Shown piece by piece: positions 15,700 through 24,153 of a DNA stretch of 64,000 bases; the stretch's first letter is position 1, and each line of letters starts with the position of its first letter. The translations under genes and the position numbers were made by a program. Under the pieces are notes generated by a model. That model searched no databases. It worked only from the letters and a program-made list of their open reading frames with translations, and was not told the origin of the DNA. The DNA is taken from NCBI RefSeq assembly GCF_914271485.1, contig NZ_CAJZAG010000011.1, positions 124,001 to 188,000 of the forward strand, read 5' to 3'. This DNA comes from Cupriavidus pampae. Lineage in GTDB: Bacteria; Pseudomonadota; Gammaproteobacteria; Burkholderiales; Burkholderiaceae.

Positions 15700-18024
15700 A
15701 TGAGCAAGCCGACCCCTGAAGACGGTTACATCGCCCCCTACACTCACCCCGCAGCAGGCTGGGGCGCCCTCAAGTACGTGGCCATCAATCTCGTCAAGGA
15801 GAAGGTGGCCGGCGGCAAGTACGTGACGCTGTTCCGTCAGAACCAGCCCGATGGCTTCGACTGTCCTGGCTGCGCGTGGCCCGACCGCGAACACGGCTCG
15901 ACGTTCGAGTTCTGCGAGAACGGCGTCAAGGCCGTGGCGGCGGAAGCGACCAGCAAGCGCGTGACGCCCGAGTTCTTTGCCGAGAACAGCGTCACGTCGC
16001 TCCTGCAGCAGACCGACTACGAACTCGAACAGCATGGCCGTCTGACGCACCCGATGGTGTACGACGCGGTGGCGGATCGCTATGTCGCCATCGACTGGTA
16101 CGAAGCATTTGCACTGATCGCACGCCATCTGCGCGCGCTCGATACGCCGGACCAGGCGGCGTTCTACACGTCCGGTCGCGCCAGCAACGAAGCCGCGTTC
16201 CTGTATCAGCTGTTCGTGCGCGCCTATGGCACCAACAATTTCCCCGATTGCTCCAACATGTGTCACGAGGCCACGAGCCGCGGCATGCCGGTGACGGTTG
16301 GCGTGGGCAAGGCCACGGTGTTGCTCGATGACTTCGAACACGCCGACACGATCCTGATCTTCGGCCACAACGCGGCCACGAATCATCCACGTATGCTCGG
16401 TGAGCTGCGCGAATGCGCACGCCGCGGCGCCATGATCGTATCGATCAATCCGCTGCGCGAACGCGGCATGGAGCGCTTTACCAGCCCGCAGCACGCGTCG
16501 GAGATGATTACCGGCAGCAGCACCAAGATTGCGTCGATGTTCGTGCAGCCGCAGTTGAGCGGTGACTTCGCGCTGATCAAGGGCATGGCCAAGCGCCTCG
16601 TGGAAATGGACGATGCCGCGCGTGAGCGTGGCGAGCCGTCGCTGATCGATGAAGACTTCGTGCGCCGCCACACGCATGGCTACGATGTGTTCGTCGCGGA
16701 TCTGCGCGCCGAGAACTGGGACGATCTGATCGAGCAGTCCGGCACCACGCGCGCGGAGATCGATGCGCTGACCGAGGTCTATGCGCGCGGCAAGAATGTG
16801 ATTGCATGCTGGGGCATGGGTCTGACGCAACACAAGAACTCGGTGCAGACGATTCAGATCCTGACCAACCTGATGATGATGCGCGGCAATATCGGCCGCC
16901 CGGGCGCGGGCTTGCTGCCGGTGCGCGGTCACTCGAACGTGCAGGGCAATCGCACGGTGGGCATCGAGGAGCAACCGACCGAGGCGTTCCTCGATCGGCT
17001 GGAGAAGGTCTTCAACTTCGAACCGCCGCGCAAGCACGGCTATGACGTGGTCAATACGATCTCGGCGATGCTCGACGGCAAGGTAAAGGTGTTCGTGGGC
17101 CTGGGCGGCAATTTCTCCGCCGCCACGCCAGATACGCCGCGCACGCAGCAAGCCTTGCGGCAATGCGACCTGACAGTACACATCGCCACCAAGCTCAACC
17201 GCAGCCATCTGGTCCACGGTCGCGACGCGCTGATCCTGCCGACGCTGGGCCGCACCGAAGTCGACATGCAGAATGGCGTGCCGCAGGGCATCACTGTGGA
17301 AGACTCGGTGTGCATGGTCCACGTGTCGTACGGCATGAACCAGCCCGCGTCGACGCATCTGCTGTCGGAGACCGCCATCATCGCGCGCATGGCTGCCGCG
17401 ACGCTGGGCAATCGCAAGATCGACTGGCTCTGGTACGCACAGGATTATTCGCGTATTCGCAATGCGATCGAGAAGGTGCTCCCGGGCTTCGAGGACTACA
17501 ACGCGCGCATCGCGGTGCCCGGCGGCTTCCATCTGACACCGCCCGCGCGCGATCGCATCTGGGACACGCCGTCCGGCAAGGCCGAGTTCATCGTGCATCC
17601 GGTCGTCAAGGACACGCCGATTCAAAAGCTGCGCGCCGAACACGGTGACAAGCTGCTGGTGATGATGACCACGCGTTCGCACGATCAGTACAACACCACG
17701 ATCTATGGTCTCAACGATCGCTATCGCGGTGTGTTCGGTCTGCGTCGCGTGGTGTTCATCAATCCGAGCGATATGGAACGCCTGGGCTTCAGGGATGGCC
17801 AGCACGTCGATATCACCAGCGTGTGGGCCGATGGAGTAACGCGCCATGTCGAAGACTTCCGGATCGTGCCGTATGACATTCCGCTCGGCTGCATCGGCAC
17901 GTACTACCCGGAAACCAATCCGCTGGTTCCGCTGGAGAGCACGGGCGACGGTTGCGGCACGCCGACGTCGAAGTCGGTGCCGGTACTGCTGACCGCCCAC
18001 GTGGCTGAAGCCGCGGCCGCTTGA
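15700..18024 (+). CDS. FdhF/YdeP-family molybdopterin oxidoreductase
   Basis: 774 residues, the normal length of the FdhF/YdeP family: cytoplasmic molybdopterin-guanine-dinucleotide enzymes related to formate dehydrogenase alpha subunits, mostly of unknown substrate. FDCPGCAWPDRE gives C55 and C58, and the pterin-binding region has SNMCHEATSRGM and ILIFGHNAATNHPR. ACWGMGLTQHKNSVQ, MMMRGNIGRPGAGLLPVRGHSNVQG and the C-terminal DQYNTTIYGLNDRYRG are all characteristic. No Tat signal is seen, so it is cytoplasmic. E. coli YdeP is linked to acid resistance. No fdhD-like partner lies in the window. Confidence 0.88.
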   Translation: MSKPTPEDGYIAPYTHPAAGWGALKYVAINLVKEKVAGGKYVTLFRQNQPDGFDCPGCAWPDREHGSTFEFCENGVKAVAAEATSKRVTPEFFAENSVTSLLQQTDYELEQHGRLTHPMVYDAVADRYVAIDWYEAFALIARHLRALDTPDQAAFYTSGRASNEAAFLYQLFVRAYGTNNFPDCSNMCHEATSRGMPVTVGVGKATVLLDDFEHADTILIFGHNAATNHPRMLGELRECARRGAMIVSINPLRERGMERFTSPQHASEMITGSSTKIASMFVQPQLSGDFALIKGMAKRLVEMDDAARERGEPSLIDEDFVRRHTHGYDVFVADLRAENWDDLIEQSGTTRAEIDALTEVYARGKNVIACWGMGLTQHKNSVQTIQILTNLMMMRGNIGRPGAGLLPVRGHSNVQGNRTVGIEEQPTEAFLDRLEKVFNFEPPRKHGYDVVNTISAMLDGKVKVFVGLGGNFSAATPDTPRTQQALRQCDLTVHIATKLNRSHLVHGRDALILPTLGRTEVDMQNGVPQGITVEDSVCMVHVSYGMNQPASTHLLSETAIIARMAAATLGNRKIDWLWYAQDYSRIRNAIEKVLPGFEDYNARIAVPGGFHLTPPARDRIWDTPSGKAEFIVHPVVKDTPIQKLRAEHGDKLLVMMTTRSHDQYNTTIYGLNDRYRGVFGLRRVVFINPSDMERLGFRDGQHVDITSVWADGVTRHVEDFRIVPYDIPLGCIGTYYPETNPLVPLESTGDGCGTPTSKSVPVLLTAHVAEAAAA

Positions 18025-18028
18025 CAGC

Positions 18029-18060
18029 GTCGCGGGTTACTTGGCATAGTAGCCCGCGAC
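18029..18060 (+). other. Stem-loop between the oxidoreductase stop and the glycine riboswitch
   Basis: GTCGCGGGTTA pairs with TAGCCCGCGAC (11 bp, one G-T wobble) around a 10-base loop. There is no T-tract after it, so it is at best an RNA-stabilising or Rho-assisting hairpin separating the two transcription units. Confidence 0.45.
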
Positions 18061-18275
18061 ATCGGGAGAGTCCGTGCCACAGCGCACGGCGCCGAAGGAG
18101 CAACCGCCCCGGAATCTCTCAGGCACCCCGGACCGGTGTCACCATTGCACTCTGAAGAACCACGGCGCGTACGTCCGCCGCTGGTACCGAAGGAGCAAGC
18201 GGCGCGCTTCTTTTGCGAACCTCGCATAGTGGAGGCGCGCCCGCGAATCTCTCAGGTCAAGGACAGAGGGGGCGT
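18061..18275 (+). promoter_or_regulatory. Tandem glycine riboswitch
   Basis: Two consecutive aptamers with the conserved glycine-riboswitch cores. Aptamer 1 has GGGAGAG (18064), GCCGAAGGAGCAA (18091) and AATCTCTCAGGCA (18113). Aptamer 2 has CTCTGAAGAA (18149), ACCGAAGGAGCAA (18186) and AATCTCTCAGG near 18245, closing with GGACAGAGGGGG. The tandem layout is known for cooperative or interface-stabilised glycine sensing. The 5' strand of aptamer 2 (CTCTGAAGAA) departs from the usual CTCTGGAGAG. No T-tract terminator follows; a GTCCG/CGGAC hairpin lies between it and the start codon, so control may act on translation. The regulated gene begins 60 bp downstream. Confidence 0.9.
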
Positions 18276-18334
18276 CCGCATTGCGCAATCCTGCGCACGG
18301 ACTGCCATTCCCCCGACGTCCGGAAGACCGTCTC

Positions 18335-19597
18335 ATGACATCCCATGCAGTCAAATCCATCGCCGTTATTGGCGGTGGCATCACTGGCGCCACCACGGCC
18401 TACGCGCTGTCCAGGCGCGGCTTCTCCGTCACGATGTTCGAGCGTCACCGCTATGCGGCGATGGAGACCTCGTTCGCCAATGGCGGGCAGCTCTCGGCGT
18501 CCAATGCGGAAACGTGGACGCATTGGTCGACGTTGTTCAAGGGCATCAAATGGATGCTGCGCAGCGATGCGCCGTTGCTCGTCAATCCACGCCCGTCTTG
18601 GCACAAGCTCAGCTGGTTCGCGGCGTTCATGGCGTCAATGCCACGCTACCACGCGAATACCGTGGAAACCGCGCGGCTGGCGATCGCGGCGCGTGCGCAT
18701 CTGTTCGCGTGGGCCGAGGCCGAGAATATCGACTTCGACCTCAAGCGGCGCGGCATCCTTCATATCTATCGCAATCGGGCCGGCTTCGAACATGCGGGGC
18801 GCGTATCGAAAATGCTGGCGGAGGGCGGACTCGAACGGCGGGCCGTGACACCCGAGGAGATGCGTGCCATCGAGCCAACGCTGGCGGGTACGTACTACGG
18901 CGGCTATTACACCGAGAGCGATGCCACCGGCGATATCCACAAGTTCACGACCGGCATTGCGGCTGCCGCGGCGCGCCATGGCGCAACCACGCTGTATGAC
19001 CAGCAGGTGACATCGATCGAGACCGACGGCCTGTCGGCACGCGTGACGTCGATCTGTGACGGACTACCCGCCACGCGTGAATTCGATGCCGTAGTGGTGT
19101 GTGCCGGCGTGGCCAGTCGCGAGTTCGCGCGCCAGCTAGGCGACCGCGTGAACGTCTACCCCGTGAAGGGATACTCGATCACCGTCAATCTGAACGATGC
19201 GACCAGCCAGGCGGCCGCGCCGATCGTGAGCCTGCTCGATGACGAGACCAAGCTCGTGACCAGTCGTCTCGGTGACGATCGCTTCCGGGTGGCCGGGACG
19301 GCCGAGTTCAATGGCATCAACCGCGATATCCGCGCCGATCGCATTCGTCCGCTGATCGACTGGGTGCACCAGTGCTTCCCGGGCGTGAGCACGCGCAGCG
19401 TGGTGCCATGGGCCGGATTGCGACCGATGATGCCGGACATGATGCCGCGCGTCGGCCGTGGGCACGCCGCCAACGTCTTCTACAACACGGGGCACGGGCA
19501 TCTGGGGTGGACGCTATCGGCCGCCACGGCGGAGATGATCGGGGATGTGGTGGCCGAGGTGGCGGCACATGGGGAGTTGCGGCTGGCGGTCGCGTAG
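18335..19597 (+). CDS. FAD-dependent D-amino-acid dehydrogenase/glycine oxidase-like (DadA family)
   Basis: 420 residues. The N-terminal Rossmann motif is IAVIGGGITGATTAYALSRRG, and YPVKGYSITVNL and GLRPMMPDMMPRVGR near the C-terminus are typical of DadA-type DAO-fold dehydrogenases that oxidise D-amino acids to keto acids and pass electrons to the respiratory chain. The in-frame sequence upstream of the ATG at 18335 belongs to the riboswitch leader, so this ATG is chosen; a GGAAG site precedes it. Control by a glycine riboswitch implies that glycine, or an amino acid metabolised with it, is the physiological substrate or signal. ThiO-like glycine oxidase is an alternative reading. Confidence 0.85.
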   Translation: MTSHAVKSIAVIGGGITGATTAYALSRRGFSVTMFERHRYAAMETSFANGGQLSASNAETWTHWSTLFKGIKWMLRSDAPLLVNPRPSWHKLSWFAAFMASMPRYHANTVETARLAIAARAHLFAWAEAENIDFDLKRRGILHIYRNRAGFEHAGRVSKMLAEGGLERRAVTPEEMRAIEPTLAGTYYGGYYTESDATGDIHKFTTGIAAAAARHGATTLYDQQVTSIETDGLSARVTSICDGLPATREFDAVVVCAGVASREFARQLGDRVNVYPVKGYSITVNLNDATSQAAAPIVSLLDDETKLVTSRLGDDRFRVAGTAEFNGINRDIRADRIRPLIDWVHQCFPGVSTRSVVPWAGLRPMMPDMMPRVGRGHAANVFYNTGHGHLGWTLSAATAEMIGDVVAEVAAHGELRLAVA

Positions 19598-19656
19598 TTG
19601 ACATGGCTGCCTGATCGGCCTATCGTCCTAGTTCATATTGTTTTTGTACTAGGACG
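19598..19656 (+). promoter_or_regulatory. Sigma-70-like promoter with 33-bp operator
   Basis: A perfect -35 TTGACA (19598-19603) starts immediately after the upstream stop codon; a 17-bp spacer leads to TATCGT (19621-19626). Overlapping the -10 is CGTCCTAGT-N15-ACTAGGACG (19624-19656), with perfect 9-bp arms. ATCGGCC is also directly repeated on both sides. The most likely binder is the MocR regulator encoded second in the operon that this promoter drives. Confidence 0.6.
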
Positions 19657-19677
19657 TATCGGCCACAGGAGCCCATC

Positions 19678-20382
19678 ATGACCATCCCCAGCGACGTTCA
19701 CCTGACGATTGGCGGCATCATCTTTCCGAAGATGGACCAGTGCGACTTCACTGGTCCGTTCGAAGCCCTCGCACGCGTGCCGAATTCCACTTTCGTGACG
19801 CTCTGGAAGGACAGGCTTCCCGTGCGCGATATGGCCGGCATGCAGTTGCTGGCGGATACGACATTCGACGAGGCGCCGCAACTCGACGTACTGCTGGTGC
19901 CCGGCGGGTACGGTCAGGAAGCGTTGATGGCCGACGAAGAGGTGCTCGGCTTTATCCGCCGGCAGGCCGCGTCGGCGCGCTATGTGTACTCGGTGTGCAC
20001 TGGCGCACTGCTGTGCGGCGCGGCTGGCCTGCTACACGGCAAGCGCGCCACGACACACTGGACGGCAATGGACGTGTTGCCCTACTTCGGCGCGATTCCG
20101 AGCGACGACCGCGTGGTGATCGACGGCAAGTACGTCAGCGCGGGGGGCGTGACCTCCGGCATCGATGGTTCGCTTATCATGGCATCCCTGCTGCGCGGCG
20201 AGACGGTCGCGCAAGAGTTGCAGCTGTACATGAACTACGATCCGCAACCGCCCTTCAATGCGGGCTCGCCGAAGACCGCGCCGGCGTCGATCCTTGACGC
20301 GGTGACGCAGCGCGCCGCGCCGATCACGACGCAACGGCTGGCCACCGCGAAGGCCTATCAACAGAAGTCTGAGCGACGATGA
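19678..20382 (+). CDS. DJ-1/PfpI family protein, isonitrile hydratase-like
   Basis: 234 residues. FPKMDQCDFTGPFEAL carries the aspartate (D23) and VYSVCTGALLCGAAGLL the nucleophilic cysteine (C107) that correspond to Asp17 and Cys101 of Pseudomonas putida isonitrile hydratase InhA, which converts isonitriles to N-substituted formamides. KRATTHWTAM and YVSAGGVTSGIDGSL are also typical of this subgroup. The C-terminal tail is about 30 residues longer than usual. Its stop overlaps the start of the next regulator gene by 4 bp, so the two are translationally coupled. Confidence 0.82.
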   Translation: MTIPSDVHLTIGGIIFPKMDQCDFTGPFEALARVPNSTFVTLWKDRLPVRDMAGMQLLADTTFDEAPQLDVLLVPGGYGQEALMADEEVLGFIRRQAASARYVYSVCTGALLCGAAGLLHGKRATTHWTAMDVLPYFGAIPSDDRVVIDGKYVSAGGVTSGIDGSLIMASLLRGETVAQELQLYMNYDPQPPFNAGSPKTAPASILDAVTQRAAPITTQRLATAKAYQQKSERR

Positions 20383-21683
20383 AAGCGGCAGAGATATTCA
20401 GCAGTCTGGAAGACCGGATCGTTCGCGGCGAATTGCGCGCGGGCGATGCCTTGCCTACCGTGCGGGAAGCGGCCGAGCTCTGGCAGGTCAACAAGAACAC
20501 CGTGGCTGCGGCATACCGCATGCTGCAGAACGCCGGGCTGATCTACAGTGCGGGGCGCAATGGCTCGGTGGTCGGTGGCCCGGTGGCGCCGCATGCGACC
20601 ACGGGATGGGCGCCCCCGCCTGATGGCGTGATCGCGGCCAACGGTGGCAATCCGGACCGCACGCTGCTGCCCAGTGCACTGATGGTGCGCGCGCAGTTGC
20701 AGAAGATCTCGACCGACCCGCTGCTCTATGGCGAGGCCGACGAGGCGATGCCGCTGATGGAATGGGCGCGCGCGTCGTTCGATGCCGATGGCATTCCCGC
20801 CGATTCGCTGTTCATAGGCAGCGGCACGATGGCCGTGCTGGACATGGTGCTGCGCAACTGCCTGGCGCCCGGCGATCTGGTGGCGCTGGAGGATCCGGCC
20901 TATGCCACGACGGTCGGGCTGGTACGCTCGATCGGATTGAAGACCTTCCCGCTGGCCATGGACGCGCAGGGTGTTCGTCCGGAAGCGTTGCAGGCCGCCA
21001 TCAAGGCCGGCTGCAAGGCGGTGATCCTCAGCACGCGCGCGCAAAATCCCACTGGTATCTGCACGTCGGCCGAGCGCGCCAAGCAATTGGCGCCGATCGT
21101 GGCCAAAGCGAAACAGACGTTGTTCCTCGATGACGACCACTCGAGCCTGCTCGAACTTGCTCCGTATCGCAACCTCGTCGCGGCGCACGCTGAGCGTTGG
21201 TTGGTGACGCGTTCGGTGTCGAAGTTCCTTGGCCCCGATATGCGCGTGGCGGTGGCGGCCGGCGATGCACTGACGGTGGCACGCATCGCGCGTGCGCAGG
21301 CCTACTCGATGGGGTGGGTCAGCTCGCTGCTGCAACGATTGGTGGGCGGCCTGTTGCAACAGCCGGCGGTCCACACGCTGGTGCGCGATGCCGGCAAGAT
21401 CTATCGCGAGCGGTACCGATACATGCAGAAGGCGCTGCGCCGCATTGGCATCGAGACCACCGGCACCGCGGGTTTCAATATCTGGGTGCCGTGCGCGGAC
21501 GATGCGTCGATCGCGCAAAGCCTGATCGCCAGTGGCTGGCACATTCGCACCGGCGCGGATTTCACGCTGGAGAGCGCGCCAGGGTTCCGCGTGACGACCG
21601 CCGCGCTGGATCAGGCCGCCGCAGACGCCTTCGTCGCGGCGCTCGCGCAGGCGCTCACCGCGCGGCCGCCGCAACTGGCGTGA
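20379..21683 (+). CDS. MocR-type regulator (GntR HTH plus aminotransferase domain), PtsJ-like
   Basis: 434 residues. The N-terminal GntR-type winged helix reads AEIFSSLEDRIVRGELRAGDALPTV (two contiguous segments), then VNKNTVAAAYRMLQNAGL. The C-terminal domain is a fold-type-I aminotransferase with the PLP lysine present at K282 in VTRSVSKFLGPDMRVAV. This contrasts with the first MocR gene of this window. Length and N-terminus resemble PtsJ-type regulators, which respond to pyridoxal phosphate or related vitamers. It overlaps the isonitrile-hydratase-like gene (ATGA), and probably regulates their shared promoter. Confidence 0.85.
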   Translation: MKAAEIFSSLEDRIVRGELRAGDALPTVREAAELWQVNKNTVAAAYRMLQNAGLIYSAGRNGSVVGGPVAPHATTGWAPPPDGVIAANGGNPDRTLLPSALMVRAQLQKISTDPLLYGEADEAMPLMEWARASFDADGIPADSLFIGSGTMAVLDMVLRNCLAPGDLVALEDPAYATTVGLVRSIGLKTFPLAMDAQGVRPEALQAAIKAGCKAVILSTRAQNPTGICTSAERAKQLAPIVAKAKQTLFLDDDHSSLLELAPYRNLVAAHAERWLVTRSVSKFLGPDMRVAVAAGDALTVARIARAQAYSMGWVSSLLQRLVGGLLQQPAVHTLVRDAGKIYRERYRYMQKALRRIGIETTGTAGFNIWVPCADDASIAQSLIASGWHIRTGADFTLESAPGFRVTTAALDQAAADAFVAALAQALTARPPQLA

Positions 21684-21690
21684 ACGGCCC

Positions 21691-21738
21691 GATTACCCTC
21701 CTGATTACGCTCCTGATTACCCTCCTGATTACGCCGCC
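21691..21738. repeat. 12-bp tandem repeat, four copies
   Basis: Four successive 12-bp units of the form GATTACSCTCCT (the last one diverged to GATTACGCCGCC). The minus strand reads GTAATCAGGAGG, a stop codon followed by a ribosome-site-like sequence. The array starts at the stop codon of the gene remnant next to it, suggesting slippage after decay of that gene. Confidence 0.8.
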
Positions 21739-21813
21739 AGCAACGCCGTGTGAAACGGGTAGTCGGTATAGCCGACGTCCGTGCCACCACACTCCGCAAT
21801 CGCGACTCGACTG
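21729..21813 (-). pseudogene. Remnant C-terminus of an Old Yellow Enzyme-type reductase
   Basis: About 27 codons, ending in a stop, read SRVAIAECGGTDVGYTDYP and then FHTALLAA. The GGTDVGYTDYP part closely resembles the GGGAEGYTDYP end of NemA/XenB-class ene-reductases. The rest of the gene is missing; its place is taken by the upstream rhodanese-fusion gene, whose frame ends immediately before. This is a leftover 3' end, by eye only. Confidence 0.45.
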
Positions 21814-24045
21814 TTAGTGCCTGTCCCCGACCAGCCAGAATCCGACGTCGCCTTCGCGTTCGAGCTGCGCGACCAGTCCCACCTCCCATTCCAGATACTC
21901 ACGGAAGCCCGCGTCACGCTGCACCTGTGTGGGCTGATGGTACGGGCTGAACCAGTAGTCATCGTCGCCGGTGAGCACGCGTGCCGCGCCGCTGTCCGTC
22001 GGCAGGCCGGCAGCGATCCACGCCTGCGTGCCGCCCGTGATGGCGCGCACATCGCGGCCGGTGCGCGCGGCCAGTTCCGCCGCGACGATGCGGGCGAGCA
22101 CGCCGTCGGAGGACGTCAGCAGAATGGTCTGCTCCTTGCGCAGATCGGCGACGAGCGCTTCCAGTTGATCGGGCACCGCAAACCACGCGCCCGCGGCATG
22201 ACGTTTCTGATACGGGGCCCGACGTTCGACGTCGAACAATCGTGCACGTTGTGCCTCCAGTTGCTCGCGCGCCTGCTGGGCTGATACGGTGCGTGCCGGT
22301 GCACGCGAACTCAGCACGCGGATCGGCTCGGGACCGGTCACGAGTTCGGCATTCGCCTCCGGCGTGAACACGAAGACCTCATGCCCGCCGAGTTGTGCGA
22401 TCCATGCGGCGGTGGTCAGCGCACGCACGCCGTCGAAGTCCGCCAGCACGATGCGCGCATGGCGCGTGCCAACGTATTCGTCCGTTGCCTGCACGAGCTG
22501 GCCGCCCGGTGCCCAGCGCCAATACGGCAGATGGCCGCCTTCATACTCGGCGCGCGTGCGGATATCGAACCGATAGACGCTGCGATGGTCCTCGCCAGCG
22601 ACGAAGTCAGCCAGCGTGGTCGCGTCGATGCGGCGTACGCCTGCTGCCTTGGCCACGCGTTCGGCACGCTCACGCGCATCGCGTAGCGTCTCCGGCGAAG
22701 GCTCCGGCAGCGGCGTCACACGTCCATGCGCAAGCGTGCGTCCTTCAAGCAGCCACGCCATCGTGCCGTCCTTGAGCGACACGACCGGATTCGGAATGCC
22801 CGCATCGATCAGCGTCTGCGCGCCGACGATACTGCGCGTGCGACCGGCGCAGTTGACGACCACCAGCGTCTCCGGTCGCGGCGCGAGCTCGCCGATGCGG
22901 TAGACCAGCTCCGCGCCAGGCACGCTGTGCGCAAAGGGCAGGCTGAAATCCGCGAATTCTTCGGTAGTGCGGCTATCGACCACGACGATGTCGTCGCCGC
23001 GCTCGATGCGCTGCTGCAGCGCTTGCGCATCGATCCATGGCGTGTGCTTGCGGTGCTCGATGACCTCGCCGAAAGCCTTGCTGGGCACGTTGCTGCCGGT
23101 GAAGCGTTCGTTGCCGGCAGCGACCCAGCCGGCCACTCCACCTTCAAGCACCGCGACATTGCGCCAGCCCAGCCGCACGAGCTTGGCGGCGGCGTCATGC
23201 GCCAACTGGTCACGATTGTCGCCACCGTCGGTCAGCACGATGCGCGTATCGCGGCGCGGCACCAGCCGATCGATCAACAGCTCCAGACGCCACAGCGGCG
23301 CCGAGGCTGCCAGCAACAGATGGCCGTGCGCGAACACACCCGCCTCGCGCACGTCGAGCAACGCAATCTCCTGACCATCCTGCAGCGCGGCCTTGAGCGT
23401 CGCGGCATCTATGACAGGTGCCGCGAGCCGACGCGGTGGCCCGAACGTGCGGAAGCTGCCGCCTGCCGGGCTGTCGAACACCACGCGATGATGAAGCCGG
23501 TCCAGCGCCAGACCGTAGAAATGCAGGTGGAGGCCAGGCTCGTCACCGATCAGTTCGATCGTATGCACGTCGTCGGGAAGCAGCCTCACCGACGAGCCGG
23601 CCACGACGTCGCTGTCACTCAGCCGGTGAAGGTCGTCGCGAACCGGATCGTCGGTTTTCTCGCGCTTGAAGAAGACATTGCGCTCGCGCCCGGTGACCCC
23701 GGCGATGATCGCCCACGTGGTGTGGTCGTGCGGCGGCTGGGACTTGCCGGGCAGACCCGCGGACACATACAGCGCATAGCGGCCATCGGCGTCCTCGGCC
23801 AGCCGATAGACCTGCGCCGGAAATTCGGGTGTCACGCGGAAGTGCTCGTCCGGAAACAGATCGCGCTGCAGGCCAAGCTGCTCGAGCGCCTCGGCTACGG
23901 GCTTGAGCTGGTCGTGCGTCAGCGGCGCATGGTGCTCGCCGGCATCAAGATGCTGCCTGGCAGTATCGATAAAGGCCGCAACGGCGGCCTGGCGGCGGCT
24001 GAAGACATCGCCGGCGACGGCGGAGGAATGCGGAATCGCGCTCAT
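21814..24045 (-). CDS. Thiol dioxygenase (cysteine dioxygenase-like cupin) fused to four rhodanese domains
   Basis: 743 residues. Residues about 1-190 are a cysteine-dioxygenase-like cupin: PPHDHTTWAIIAG supplies H106 and H108 and PDDVHTIEL supplies H161, the three-histidine iron site. From about 205 on there are four rhodanese folds, each starting with an LLDVRE-, VDSRT-, FDIRT- or FDVE-like element. Only the second has the catalytic cysteine (C399, in NCAGRTRSIVGAQ); the equivalent loops of the others read TDGGD, ADFDG and TSSDG. The enzyme should oxidise a small thiol to a sulfinate and handle persulfide sulfur in one chain. A paralogue without the dioxygenase lies at 33937-35556. Confidence 0.85.
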   Translation of the reverse strand: MSAIPHSSAVAGDVFSRRQAAVAAFIDTARQHLDAGEHHAPLTHDQLKPVAEALEQLGLQRDLFPDEHFRVTPEFPAQVYRLAEDADGRYALYVSAGLPGKSQPPHDHTTWAIIAGVTGRERNVFFKREKTDDPVRDDLHRLSDSDVVAGSSVRLLPDDVHTIELIGDEPGLHLHFYGLALDRLHHRVVFDSPAGGSFRTFGPPRRLAAPVIDAATLKAALQDGQEIALLDVREAGVFAHGHLLLAASAPLWRLELLIDRLVPRRDTRIVLTDGGDNRDQLAHDAAAKLVRLGWRNVAVLEGGVAGWVAAGNERFTGSNVPSKAFGEVIEHRKHTPWIDAQALQQRIERGDDIVVVDSRTTEEFADFSLPFAHSVPGAELVYRIGELAPRPETLVVVNCAGRTRSIVGAQTLIDAGIPNPVVSLKDGTMAWLLEGRTLAHGRVTPLPEPSPETLRDARERAERVAKAAGVRRIDATTLADFVAGEDHRSVYRFDIRTRAEYEGGHLPYWRWAPGGQLVQATDEYVGTRHARIVLADFDGVRALTTAAWIAQLGGHEVFVFTPEANAELVTGPEPIRVLSSRAPARTVSAQQAREQLEAQRARLFDVERRAPYQKRHAAGAWFAVPDQLEALVADLRKEQTILLTSSDGVLARIVAAELAARTGRDVRAITGGTQAWIAAGLPTDSGAARVLTGDDDYWFSPYHQPTQVQRDAGFREYLEWEVGLVAQLEREGDVGFWLVGDRH

Positions 24046-24153
24046 GCTGGTCTGTGGAGGTCGTGAGTATGGGATGGGGATCTCCCACTCTATGACCCAG
24101 CCGCCGGCAGCGGAACGAAAAAAAGCGCAGACCGTTATGCCAATCGTCGCTGC

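Noticed and set aside
15514..18000. 828-codon open frame antisense to the molybdopterin oxidoreductase
   Set aside because: Product is His/Arg/Ala-rich without family motifs, while the plus-strand frame has complete FdhF/YdeP signatures.
18029..18060. Calling this stem-loop an intrinsic terminator
   Set aside because: It lacks any T-tract and runs directly into the riboswitch.
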